From positions 1-11,232 of the forward strand of contig SFRL01000069.1 of assembly GCA_004562765.1 (NCBI GenBank): a DNA stretch of 11,232 nucleotides. Direction: 5' to 3'. Shown in pieces: positions 4,948 to 11,133 of this stretch. Origin of the DNA: a bacterium. GTDB taxonomy: Bacteria; Bacillota; Clostridia; Lachnospirales; Lachnospiraceae. The notes under the pieces were generated by a model. It was not told the DNA's origin, did not search any database, and saw only the letters and a list, made by a program, of their open reading frames with translations. The first letter of the stretch is position 1, and each line of letters opens with the position of its first letter. A program made the translations under genes and the position numbers.

Positions 4948-5232
4948 TTGTTTATTAGGAGACGGAAAGGAAAACCAGAAGAAAGTAAGACTGTCCGGCA
5001 ATGGGCGCTTTTGGGGCGGATACCCATAGATCCGCTACAGCCGTGTTACATATGGGAGACACAGACCGATGGGCCGGTAACGGTTTATTATCATGAGGAT
5101 AATACCAGAGAAATGACAGAAGAGGAAAAGGCAGATTTTTTAGCAGATCAGAAGGGCTATGGTCAGAGGTATTTGCAGCTGATAATTCAGGAGAAAAGGC
5201 GGTTGAAGAAAGAGCGTGGTGGTACAGAGTGA
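4948..5232 (+). CDS. Small protein translationally coupled to Rep
   Basis: 94-residue basic/acidic soluble protein of unknown function. The reading frame is open much further upstream (to 4822), but that part translates the GC-rich origin hairpins into Arg/Pro-rich nonsense. GGAGGT (4935-4940) is 7 nt before TTG 4948, giving MFIRRRKGKPEESK. The middle has PCYIWETQTDGPVTVYYHED and the C-terminus is helical and Lys/Arg-rich (EKRRLKKERG). Its TGA overlaps the GTG of the next gene, so the two are probably coupled. A role as replication accessory or copy-control protein is inferred from position only. Confidence 0.6.
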   Translation: MFIRRRKGKPEESKTVRQWALLGRIPIDPLQPCYIWETQTDGPVTVYYHEDNTREMTEEEKADFLADQKGYGQRYLQLIIQEKRRLKKERGGTE

Positions 5233-6668
5233 GGGATAAACAGGATAATATGGAGCAGCTGCGGGTGTTGTATCAAGAAAAAAATGAGCATTTGGAGAAA
5301 TTCCTGGAGCCGGTCACGCCATTTGAGTTCTATCGGGAGATCTTCCCGGTAGGTAGTTTTGAGAGAAAGGGTCATTTTGAGGACGCAAAAGGAAACGGGA
5401 TTGCGGTGACGGTGCCGAAGGCCGCAGGGATTGCCCTGGAGATCCAGGAGGAAGGCAAGGCCAAACGCTACACCATCACCGATGAACTGTCGGAGCTGTC
5501 GGAGGTCTATGATACGGACTTCACCATTATGTCCCCTCTGTCTTATTTTGGCCGGCGGCGGTGCGGTAAGAATGCCCGGTATCTCTATGCCCTGGTCTTT
5601 GACCTGGATGGGGTGGGGATGCCCCAGCTCCGGGACACGCTGCACCAGATGAACAAGGATATTCTTCCCCAGGCAACCTTTGTCGTAAACAGTGGGACGG
5701 GGCTTCACCTGTATTATGTCCTGGAGGAGCCGATTCCTATGTACCCGCACAATCAGAAGTGCTTGAAGGAGCTGAAATATTCCCTCACCCGGCAGATCTG
5801 GAACAGGTATACCTCCACCATCAAGGAGCCGCAGATGCAGGGCATATTGCAGGGGTTCCGGGTGGTTGGCTCCGGCTCCAAACTTGGTCGGGAATACCCT
5901 GTGACGGCCTACCGGCTCGGCGGGAAGGTGACGCTGGAAAAACTGCTGGAGTTTATCCCGGATAGCAACGGGGAGCAGCAGAAGCTCCTGGGACTCATGC
6001 GGAAAAGTCGGCTCTCGCTGGCCGAGGCGAAGGAGAAGTACCCGGACTGGTATGAGCGGCGGATTGTCAGGAAGGAGCGGCGGGGCCGCTGGACGGTCAA
6101 GCGGGATCTTTACGATTGGTGGCTGCACCGGATCAGGGACGAGATCCGGGTTGGCCATCGATTCTATGGCATTATGACGCTGGCGATTTATGCGAAGAAG
6201 TGTGGGATAGATGAAGAGGAACTGCGGGAGGATGCCTTTTCTCTGCTGAAACCCTATGACGATATGAGCGTGGAGGACATCAATCGCTTCACGAAGGATG
6301 ATGTGGTGTGCGCCCTGGAGATGTTCAATGAGGACTATGTGACATTTCCCAGGGACGATATAGCGAAGCTCTCCGGCCTGACTATGCCAGTGAACAAGAG
6401 AAACTGGCGTAAGCAGAGTGAACATATAAGACTGATGAATTTGATTCGTGATGAAATCAATGGTAATAAGGACTGGCGCAATAAGAATGGACGGCCCATC
6501 GGCAGCGGGACAGCCCAGGAGCGAGTACATGAATGGCGTCAGCAGCATCCGGAGGGGCGCAAGGCCGACTGCCACCGGGATACCGGCCTTGACCCTAAGA
6601 CGATCCGAAAGTGGTGGGAATACCCGTCCAGAGCTGTGTGCGATTTCTCTCTTTTAGGTGGTGAGTAA
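5229..6668 (+). CDS. Primase-polymerase (AEP)-like plasmid replication protein
   Basis: 479-residue protein that I assign to archaeo-eukaryotic-primase-type plasmid replicases. Motif I is FDLDG (residues 124-128, metal-binding Asp125 and Asp127), motif II is SGTGLHLYYVLE (155-166, His160), and motif III-like GFRVVGSGSK (209-218) matches the R-x-x-G-S-x-x-K pattern. Residues ~300-345 (RVGHRFYGIMTLAIYAKKCGIDEEELRED) resemble a PriCT primase C-terminal helical domain. The end (~443-465, CHRDTGLDPKTIRKWW) looks like a helix-turn-helix suited to origin binding. GTG 5229 overlaps the previous stop in a GTGA arrangement; ATG 5250 is an alternative start. There is no helicase Walker motif, so a host helicase is needed. 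It is the only replication candidate on the circle. Confidence 0.75.
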   Translation: MRDKQDNMEQLRVLYQEKNEHLEKFLEPVTPFEFYREIFPVGSFERKGHFEDAKGNGIAVTVPKAAGIALEIQEEGKAKRYTITDELSELSEVYDTDFTIMSPLSYFGRRRCGKNARYLYALVFDLDGVGMPQLRDTLHQMNKDILPQATFVVNSGTGLHLYYVLEEPIPMYPHNQKCLKELKYSLTRQIWNRYTSTIKEPQMQGILQGFRVVGSGSKLGREYPVTAYRLGGKVTLEKLLEFIPDSNGEQQKLLGLMRKSRLSLAEAKEKYPDWYERRIVRKERRGRWTVKRDLYDWWLHRIRDEIRVGHRFYGIMTLAIYAKKCGIDEEELREDAFSLLKPYDDMSVEDINRFTKDDVVCALEMFNEDYVTFPRDDIAKLSGLTMPVNKRNWRKQSEHIRLMNLIRDEINGNKDWRNKNGRPIGSGTAQERVHEWRQQHPEGRKADCHRDTGLDPKTIRKWWEYPSRAVCDFSLLGGE

Positions 6669-6707
6669 TCTATAGATGTCCACACATTAAAAATTAACAA
6701 TATTCGC

Positions 6708-6736
6708 TTGCAATGCAAATGTATATTGAATATACT
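6708..6736 (+). promoter_or_regulatory. Promoter with palindromic operator for the toxin-antitoxin operon
   Basis: TTGCAA (6708-6713) and TATACT (6731-6736) are 17 bp apart. A perfect 15-bp palindrome, GTATATT and AATATAC around one G (6721-6735), overlaps the -10 box. This is where a DinJ/RelB-type antitoxin would bind to repress its own operon. Confidence 0.75.
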
Positions 6737-6773
6737 GATAGTAGAAAATAGCAGTTACGGAAGGAGCGATATT

Positions 6774-7043
6774 ATGGCGAACAAAGAAAATACGACACTT
6801 CGGATTGAGCCGGATCTGAAGAGACAGGCAGCAGCTCTTTTTAAGGCTCTCGGAATGGATTTGAGTACGGCAACGGGTATTTTTTACAGGCAGGCACTTC
6901 GGTATCAGGGCTTGCCGTTTGACGTCAGACTGGATGAGCCTAATGAAGTTACCTATGCTGCGATGGATGCAGCAGAAAAAGACGAGGATATGTATGGCCC
7001 GTTTGATAGCGTGGCGGATCTGATGGAGGCTCTGAATGCTTAA
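6774..7043 (+). CDS. dinJ: RelB/DinJ-family antitoxin
   Basis: 89-residue antitoxin of a type II system. I chose ATG 6774 because AAGGAG (6761-6766) lies 7 nt before it; the frame is open further upstream but runs through the promoter. Residues ~7-48 form a ribbon-helix-helix DNA-binding domain (TTLRIEPDLKRQAAALFKALGMDLSTA, ending in the family-typical GLPF). The acidic C-terminus (EKDEDMYGPFDSVADLMEALNA) is the likely toxin-wrapping tail. It overlaps the toxin gene by 8 bp (ATGCTTAA), ensuring antitoxin-first expression, and probably autorepresses through the 6721-6735 palindrome. On a plasmid this pair would kill or arrest cells that lose the element. Confidence 0.85.
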   Translation: MANKENTTLRIEPDLKRQAAALFKALGMDLSTATGIFYRQALRYQGLPFDVRLDEPNEVTYAAMDAAEKDEDMYGPFDSVADLMEALNA

Positions 7044-7314
7044 ACCAGAATTTTCGGGGCAGTTCAAGAAAGATTACAAGCTGGCGGTTAAAAGGGGCTG
7101 TGATCCTAAAAAGCTGGAAGAGGTAATTTCCCTTTTATGCAGTGAAACACCGCTGCCAGAGAAGTATCGGGATCACGCCCTTACCAATTCGAGGAACTAT
7201 AAAGACATGAGAGAGTGTCATATACAGCCGGATTGGTTGCTGGTCTATAAGATTGTTCAAGATATGCTTATTTTGAAGTTAATTCGTACAGGTTCGCATA
7301 GCGATTTGTTTTAG
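7036..7314 (+). CDS. yafQ: YafQ/RelE-family mRNA interferase toxin
   Basis: 92-residue toxin of the RelE superfamily, YafQ branch, which cleaves mRNA on the ribosome. Residues corresponding to the YafQ active site are present: His47 (YRDHAL), His62, Asp66 and Trp67 (HIQPDWLLVYK), His88 (TGSHSDLF) and the C-terminal Phe92. Full length for the family, with no sign of decay. It starts inside the end of the antitoxin gene. The product would act in the cytosol and be neutralised by the 6774-7043 antitoxin. Confidence 0.88.
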   Translation: MLKPEFSGQFKKDYKLAVKRGCDPKKLEEVISLLCSETPLPEKYRDHALTNSRNYKDMRECHIQPDWLLVYKIVQDMLILKLIRTGSHSDLF

Positions 7315-7325
7315 GAGCGTGTCAG

Positions 7326-7550
7326 ATGGGTGAGCTGGTCGAAGTAACGCTGGAGATTGATATAGAGCTGAAAATGAAAGCAGAAAAGGTTTGTGCTGAA
7401 AATGGTTTGACCTTGGAAGAAGCATTCGTTTTATTTGCTGAAGAAACAGCTCGCCTGGGGAGATTCCCTTTTGAGCTGGATAGCTTCACTTCCGACATTT
7501 TTGAGGGTGGCCGTGACCAGGAGATTCAAGAAGAACGGGAAGGTTTCTGA
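7326..7550 (+). CDS. Second RelB/DinJ-like antitoxin (N-terminal domain)
   Basis: 74-residue protein starting at ATG 7326, with AGGAG (7313-7317) overlapping the toxin stop. Residues ~5-48 repeat the RelB/DinJ pattern: VTLEIDIELKMKAEKVC, then GLTLEEAFVLFAEE and RFPFE. This is a ribbon-helix-helix dimerisation and DNA-binding unit. Unlike the first antitoxin it has no toxin of its own. The tail is short and the next small ORF (7568-7720) looks like a missing antitoxin C-terminus. It may be an orphan antitoxin, an extra operon repressor, or the remains of a second module. Confidence 0.7.
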   Translation: MGELVEVTLEIDIELKMKAEKVCAENGLTLEEAFVLFAEETARLGRFPFELDSFTSDIFEGGRDQEIQEEREGF

Positions 7551-7567
7551 GCTATAGGGAGAAGTTT

Positions 7568-7720
7568 ATGAATGTCCATAAGCAGGAACAGTCCTCTGGA
7601 GCAGGGGATAGCACTTTCTATTTGGAAAAGCTGAAAAGAGGGCTTGAACAGGTGCGTGCGGGCCTTGGGATTACAAAGACCATGGAAGAGCTGGAGGCGA
7701 TGGGAAAAGATGAAAGCTAA
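7568..7720 (+). CDS. 50-residue antitoxin-tail-like small protein
   Basis: ATG 7568 follows an AGGGAGAAG purine stretch and encodes 50 residues ending at TAA 7718-7720. The core FYLEKLKRGLEQVRAG followed by KTMEELEAM resembles the C-terminal toxin-binding helix region of RelB/DinJ antitoxins, which commonly end in a T-M-E-E-L motif. Together with 7326-7550 it would make one full antitoxin, so this may be a split gene. It has its own start and ribosome site and ends inside the next gene's start (ATGAAAGCTAA, 11-bp overlap). It could also be an independent small protein. Confidence 0.55.
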   Translation: MNVHKQEQSSGAGDSTFYLEKLKRGLEQVRAGLGITKTMEELEAMGKDES

Positions 7721-7940
7721 GGTGTTGCAGATCGGCTACGAGCCGGAGCGTGATCGCCTGACCTGGGATGGTTGGGACATTCACTGTGGCCAGGGAATGG
7801 AGGTGCTACTTCCGGATCGGCTCGATGGCGGAACATGGCTGGTCGTCTCCTTTGAGTACAATGACGAGGGATGGTATATGCCTGGGTGTCCTGGTGTTTC
7901 TCCAGTGGGCCTGTGGGCACGCGAGAGAGCGGAGGGTTGA
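7710..7940 (+). CDS. Small DUF5348-like protein
   Basis: 76-residue protein. ATG 7710 is preceded by GGAGG (7693-7697) and overlaps the end of the upstream gene. The sequence DIHCGQGMEVLLPD, then GGTWLVVSFEYNDEGWYMPG, has the alternating beta/tryptophan pattern of DUF5348-type proteins found on Firmicutes mobile elements; their role is unknown. A longer frame open to 7644 is not used because it overlaps the previous ORF. It resembles the 4239-4481 protein in style, not in close sequence. Confidence 0.6.
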   Translation: MKAKVLQIGYEPERDRLTWDGWDIHCGQGMEVLLPDRLDGGTWLVVSFEYNDEGWYMPGCPGVSPVGLWARERAEG

Positions 7941-7941
7941 T

Positions 7942-8142
7942 ATGAACTGCCGCTATACGGATGAAGAGCTGAAGGAAGATGTAGAGCGTACCATCGGGAT
8001 CAGAGCGAAGGATATTGAGAAGATCCAGTTCTGCGGCCTGTGGCACATTCGATTCCGGGCCTTTGGTACGGACTTTTATTATTATCGTGCCGATTCCGAT
8101 GACACGGTGCATTTAGTTGAGTCACCCTGGCAATGGGAGTAA
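7942..8142 (+). CDS. 66-residue hypothetical protein
   Basis: ATG 7942 has GGAGGG (7931-7936) at 5-nt spacing and follows the previous stop by one base, so it is the last gene of the toxin-antitoxin operon before a strong terminator. The product is acidic, with helix-like N-terminal half (TDEELKEDVERTIGIRAKDIEKIQ) and aromatic beta-rich second half (LWHIRFRAFGTDFYYYRAD). No motif recognised. The upstream in-frame extension overlaps another gene and is rejected. Confidence 0.6.
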   Translation: MNCRYTDEELKEDVERTIGIRAKDIEKIQFCGLWHIRFRAFGTDFYYYRADSDDTVHLVESPWQWE

Positions 8143-8148
8143 AGATGG

Positions 8149-8178
8149 AAAAAGCCGGCCAAACCAGGCCGGCTTTTT
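8149..8178. terminator. Strong, bidirectional intrinsic terminator
   Basis: GCCGGCC (8154-8160) pairs with 8167-8173, extended by AAAAA/TTTTT to a 12-bp stem, around the loop AAACCA. T-runs are present on both strands. It insulates the toxin-antitoxin operon from the partition promoter. Confidence 0.9.
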
Positions 8179-8194
8179 CTTGTTTTCTGAATCT

Positions 8195-8270
8195 CTATAT
8201 TGCTATAAAAATAGATATATAGTAAAATAGAAATAAAGATACATAGAAAACTATAATCCTATAATTGTAG
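8195..8270. promoter_or_regulatory. 8-bp-phased ATAG/CTAT array upstream of parA (candidate parS/operator)
   Basis: Ten boxes fall on an exact 8-bp pitch: CTAT at 8195 and 8203, ATAG at 8211, 8219 and 8227, AAAG at 8235, ATAG at 8243, CTAT at 8251 and 8259, and GTAG at 8267. Both orientations of one 4-bp word occur. In small-ParA (type Ib) partition systems the centromere lies just upstream of parA and is bound by the RHH partner, so this is the best parS candidate. It also covers a promoter (8200-8228), giving autoregulation. Confidence 0.7.
8200..8228 (+). promoter_or_regulatory. parA promoter inside the phased array
   Basis: TTGCTA (8200-8205) and TAAAAT (8223-8228) are 17 bp apart. Four array boxes (8203, 8211, 8219, 8227) overlap it, so RHH binding would directly block RNA polymerase. 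Confidence 0.55.
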
Positions 8271-8284
8271 AAGGAGTGTGACAA

Positions 8285-9046
8285 ATGATAATTGCAGTAG
8301 CCAATCAGAAAGGTGGCGTCGGAAAGACGACCACGGCCCAGGCACTTGCTGCAGGTCTGGCCGGGAAGGGGTATAAGGTGCTGGGCATTGATCTCGATCC
8401 CCAAGGGAACTTCTCATCGGCCTGTGGCGTGGAGAGCTACAATGTACCTACGGTCTATGAGGTGATGAAACGGGGGGCCACCATCCAGGATGCCATGCAG
8501 CGCACCAAGGGAGGCTATGATGTTGTGCCGGCGAATATCATGCTGGCCGGAGCTGAGCAAGAGCTGTCCCAGACTGGGAAAGAACATCGGCTGAAAGAGG
8601 CCGTGGCTCCGGTCGCCGGCGACTATGACTTCATTGTGATCGACACACCGCCCTCCCTGGGAGTGCTGACAGTAAATGCCTTCACTTGTGCCACCGATAT
8701 TCTGATTCCAACTACGGCCGGGATCTTCGCTACGGCCGGGATCTCCCAGCTCAGTGAGACAGTCACCAGCGTTCAGAAGTATTGCAATCCTGGTGTGAAG
8801 ATCAGGGGCATTCTCTTTACCAGGTTCAATCCCAGGGCAAATATTAGCCGGCAGATTAAGGAGCTGGCGGAGCAGCTGAGTGAATATATCTCGGCGCCGA
8901 TCTACAAGACCTATATTCGCTCTGCAGTGGCCGTGGAGGAGGCCCAGGCAAACCGGGCCGATATATTTGACTATGCGGGGAAGTCCACGGTGGCAGAGGA
9001 TTACAGGTCGTTTATTGAGGAGTTTTTGAAAGGAGTTAATGGGTGA
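8285..9046 (+). CDS. parA: ParA-family partition ATPase (type Ib)
   Basis: 253-residue Walker-type ATPase that moves plasmid copies over the nucleoid. The deviant Walker A is KGGVGKTT (residues 9-16), with signature Lys10-equivalent region and Lys14. Walker A' is LGIDLDPQG (33-41) and Walker B is FIVIDTPP (116-123). There is no N-terminal helix-turn-helix, which makes it the short type Ib class whose partner is a small RHH protein, as found directly downstream. AAGGAG (8271-8275) precedes ATG 8285. Its stop overlaps the GTG of the RHH gene. Likely repressed by the RHH protein through the 8195-8270 array. Confidence 0.95.
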   Translation: MIIAVANQKGGVGKTTTAQALAAGLAGKGYKVLGIDLDPQGNFSSACGVESYNVPTVYEVMKRGATIQDAMQRTKGGYDVVPANIMLAGAEQELSQTGKEHRLKEAVAPVAGDYDFIVIDTPPSLGVLTVNAFTCATDILIPTTAGIFATAGISQLSETVTSVQKYCNPGVKIRGILFTRFNPRANISRQIKELAEQLSEYISAPIYKTYIRSAVAVEEAQANRADIFDYAGKSTVAEDYRSFIEEFLKGVNG

Positions 9047-9294
9047 TGGCAGGGAAAGCGAAGTTTGACCAGGAGGCAGCGTTCAAGTCTATCATTGGAG
9101 CTGACCGAGAGCTGAAGGTTGGTAGTCGGGAGACACCTATTGCAAAAGGGAGGAATAAGGATCGAGTGCAGCGGTCGTACTTTCTGGATAGAGATATAGA
9201 CAAGGCGCTACGGCGCATGGCAATAGATGAGGAGAAGAACCTTACGGAGACAATTAATAATATCTTGCGAAAAGGATTAGAAAAATATATGTGA
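9043..9294 (+). CDS. Ribbon-helix-helix centromere-binding partner of ParA
   Basis: 83-residue protein. GTG 9043 overlaps the parA stop (GTGA) and lies 8 nt after AAGGAG (9029-9034); ATG 9046 is an alternative start. The first ~43 residues are basic, probably flexible, and would stimulate the ParA ATPase as in ParG-type proteins. Residues ~44-82 (RSYFLDRDIDKALRRMA, then NLTETINNILRKGLE) form a beta-strand plus two helices, the RHH fold. Such proteins bind short tandem repeats cooperatively, matching the two 8-bp-phased ATAG arrays. No other ParB candidate exists on the circle. Confidence 0.8.
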   Translation: MMAGKAKFDQEAAFKSIIGADRELKVGSRETPIAKGRNKDRVQRSYFLDRDIDKALRRMAIDEEKNLTETINNILRKGLEKYM

Positions 9295-9318
9295 TTATTG
9301 AAAGAGAAAATAAGTAAC

Positions 9319-9852
9319 ATGTTAATGTATCTTACTATAATTGATTCCAAAGAAGGTCGGCAAAAGTTTGAATTTATATATAATAGATATAAAAAACTGA
9401 TGTTTTATATAGCAAATAAAATTCTGGGTGATACGAGAGATTCTGAGGATACTGTGCATGATGCCTTTCTAAAAATTATTGAAATAATCGATGATATAAA
9501 AGACGTAGAGAGTCCCCAAACAAGATCATTGATCGTTACAATAACTGAAAATAAAGCGATAGATTTGTACCGCAAACGGCAAAGAAAAACAGTCCTGCCT
9601 TTTGAGGAGGAATACTTAGGAGTGCCAAATTGCTCGGATATTGAGAGCGTAGAAGATAATGAGGTAGTGACCAAAGCGATTGCCTCTCTGTCAGGAAAAT
9701 ATCGTGAGGTTCTTTTTCTGAAATATTCCCACGGATATTCTATAGATGAAATGGCGCTGATTCTTTCAATGTCAAAAGAGAATGTAAAGAAGACAATTCA
9801 ACGAGCAAGAAGAAAGTTAGAACAAGCATTAAAAAATGAGGGGCAGATATGA
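9319..9852 (+). CDS. ECF-like RNA polymerase sigma factor
   Basis: 177-residue sigma-70-family factor of the ECF/SigV-like type. The sigma2 domain covers ~15-90 (FIYNRYKKLMFYIANKIL, AEDTVH-like SEDTVHDAFLKI, NKAIDLYRKRQR). The sigma4 helix-turn-helix covers ~119-170 (LSGKYREVLFLKYSHGYS, then MSKENVKKTIQRARRKL). Start is uncertain: TTG 9298, ATG 9319 and ATG 9325 are all in frame; I favour 9319, with only a weak purine-rich ribosome site. It lies 24 bp after the RHH gene and overlaps the next gene by ATGA, so it may be cotranscribed with parA. It is AT-richer than parA, which suggests separate origin. It probably directs transcription of the secreted-protein genes and is held by the downstream membrane protein. 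Confidence 0.88.
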   Translation: MLMYLTIIDSKEGRQKFEFIYNRYKKLMFYIANKILGDTRDSEDTVHDAFLKIIEIIDDIKDVESPQTRSLIVTITENKAIDLYRKRQRKTVLPFEEEYLGVPNCSDIESVEDNEVVTKAIASLSGKYREVLFLKYSHGYSIDEMALILSMSKENVKKTIQRARRKLEQALKNEGQI

Positions 9853-10544
9853 AAATAACAGACTCACAGCTTTATAAGTATGTACCTAAAGCAGAAAAGT
9901 TGTGGTTGAGCTGGCTGCCGACGGATGAGGAAATTCCTGAACACATATTTTCTAAAAGATTTGAGAGGAAGATGAAGCGGTTGATTCGAAATCAGCGGCG
10001 TACACCAAGAATCAGGAAAATATTTCTTACAGCAAAACGGATCACGGCAGCTGTGTTGGTTTTAACCATGCTTAGTTTTTCGGGATTAATGACTGTAGAG
10101 GCATACCGTGAAAAATTTATTGAGATGATTACCGAAGTTATGGATGATTTGACACACTTTAAAATCTTCTCTTCTTGGAACGAAAGTATAAGAATGGGGG
10201 AAATTATATTTGGATATCTACCGGAAGGAATGTCTGAGGTTGAGCGAATGTGTGACGAGGAAACTCAGGGACAAATAATTTATTTTGAAGATTTAGATGG
10301 CAAACAGCTTAGAATAGATATACAGTTAGTAACAGAGGAAACAGACTATGAGATCATTTTGGATACGGAGCTTGTTGACTCTACTAAGGTTGATATAGCC
10401 GGAAACGAGGCAAAACTCGTTGTTAAAGGTGAGAGGAGTACGTTGTTGTGGAAAGATGAGCCCTTCATTTTGATGGTAACAGGAGATATGAATTCGGATG
10501 AGTTAATTCAAGTGGCTAAAGGGATTACAGTAACGACAAAATAA
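9849..10544 (+). CDS. Membrane anti-sigma-like protein, DUF4367 family
   Basis: 231-residue single-pass membrane protein. The N-terminal cytosolic part (~1-60) has the pattern PTDEEIPEHIFSKRFERKMKRLIR typical of sigma-associated DUF4367 proteins. A hydrophobic segment spans ~65-83, followed by TVEAYREKF. The extracellular part (~115-231) opens with GEIIFGYLPEGM and is beta-rich (DUF4367). ATG 9849 overlaps the sigma stop (ATGA), and GAGGGGCAG is the ribosome site. By family and arrangement it probably sequesters the sigma factor and responds to a signal outside the cell. Genuine anti-sigma activity has to be inferred. Confidence 0.78.
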   Translation: MKITDSQLYKYVPKAEKLWLSWLPTDEEIPEHIFSKRFERKMKRLIRNQRRTPRIRKIFLTAKRITAAVLVLTMLSFSGLMTVEAYREKFIEMITEVMDDLTHFKIFSSWNESIRMGEIIFGYLPEGMSEVERMCDEETQGQIIYFEDLDGKQLRIDIQLVTEETDYEIILDTELVDSTKVDIAGNEAKLVVKGERSTLLWKDEPFILMVTGDMNSDELIQVAKGITVTTK

Positions 10545-10626
10545 ATTGAAAAAATTTTTGAAATTACTGTCCCATAATTGCTTCTTCATTCGTCACAATA
10601 TATGAAAGGGAAGGGAGATGGTTTTT

Positions 10627-11058
10627 ATGAGAAAGTATATTCCCAAGCAGTTCTTTGGCTTTTTCTGTGCCATTATATGCGCGTTCTCTCTGGCGATTCC
10701 AGGCTATGCTGTGGAATTGCCTGATCCCGATACGGATATCAGCTTTTATATGGAGAATATCTCAGATGCCCAGTGTGTGTTGAGTATTCGAAACGGGAAA
10801 GCAGCAGCGCGTGTTAGCGTGAATGGAAATCGTGGAGCGGAACGTAGCAAAATCATCTTGGAGATTCAAAAACAGCGGGGAAGTCAATGGGTCACTGTTG
10901 AGTCTTGGAGTGTGGAGGAAGATGGACGGAATGCATCTCTCAGCAAATCAGTAGAAGCCGAGAAGGGGACAACATACCGAGCAAAAGCTGAAGTAACTGT
11001 GTGGATTAATGGAAAATCGGAAACAAAAACTATAACCACCACAGGGAAGACGGCATGA
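10627..11058 (+). CDS. Secreted protein B, small beta-sandwich
   Basis: 143-residue exported protein. ATG 10627 is preferred over ATG 10618 because AAGGGAG (10611-10617) is 9 nt upstream of the former but directly touches the latter. A signal peptide spans residues 1-28 (cut after PGYA). The mature part (~115 residues) is beta-rich (VLSIRNGKAAARVSVNG; IILEIQKQRGSQWVTVESWSV; TYRAKAEVTVWINGKSETKTI), like a single immunoglobulin- or fibronectin-like domain. It follows the anti-sigma-like gene by 82 bp and precedes secreted protein A on the circle. No catalytic residues are evident. It may be a surface-stress or interbacterial factor controlled by the sigma switch. Confidence 0.75.
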   Translation: MRKYIPKQFFGFFCAIICAFSLAIPGYAVELPDPDTDISFYMENISDAQCVLSIRNGKAAARVSVNGNRGAERSKIILEIQKQRGSQWVTVESWSVEEDGRNASLSKSVEAEKGTTYRAKAEVTVWINGKSETKTITTTGKTA

Positions 11059-11062
11059 ATAG

Positions 11063-11132
11063 ATCCCTGCCTATAGGCAGGGATGCGGAGAAGAATCTCC
11101 GCATCTGAAAGTGTTATAGAAGAAATTCTATA
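11063..11132. repeat. Three consecutive hairpins between the secreted-protein genes
   Basis: Stems are 11063-11071/11076-11084 (9 bp, loop TATA), 11082-11091/11096-11105 (10 bp, loop AGAA) and 11115-11121/11126-11132 (7 bp, GAAA loop). The first two share three bases, so they compete at their junction. The last is followed by TTATTTTG, a weak terminator signature. They could set the expression ratio of the two secreted proteins. Confidence 0.55.
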
Positions 11133-11133
11133 T

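Noticed and set aside
5187..6575. 462-residue open frame on the minus strand
   Set aside because: It is antisense to the Rep gene, His/Pro/Leu-rich and without a ribosome site or motif; the plus strand has clear primase motifs.
10560..10594. ECF-type promoter (GAAATTA ... CGTC) before secreted protein B
   Set aside because: The spacing is about 24 nt, too long for an ECF promoter, and no similar motif precedes the other secreted genes.
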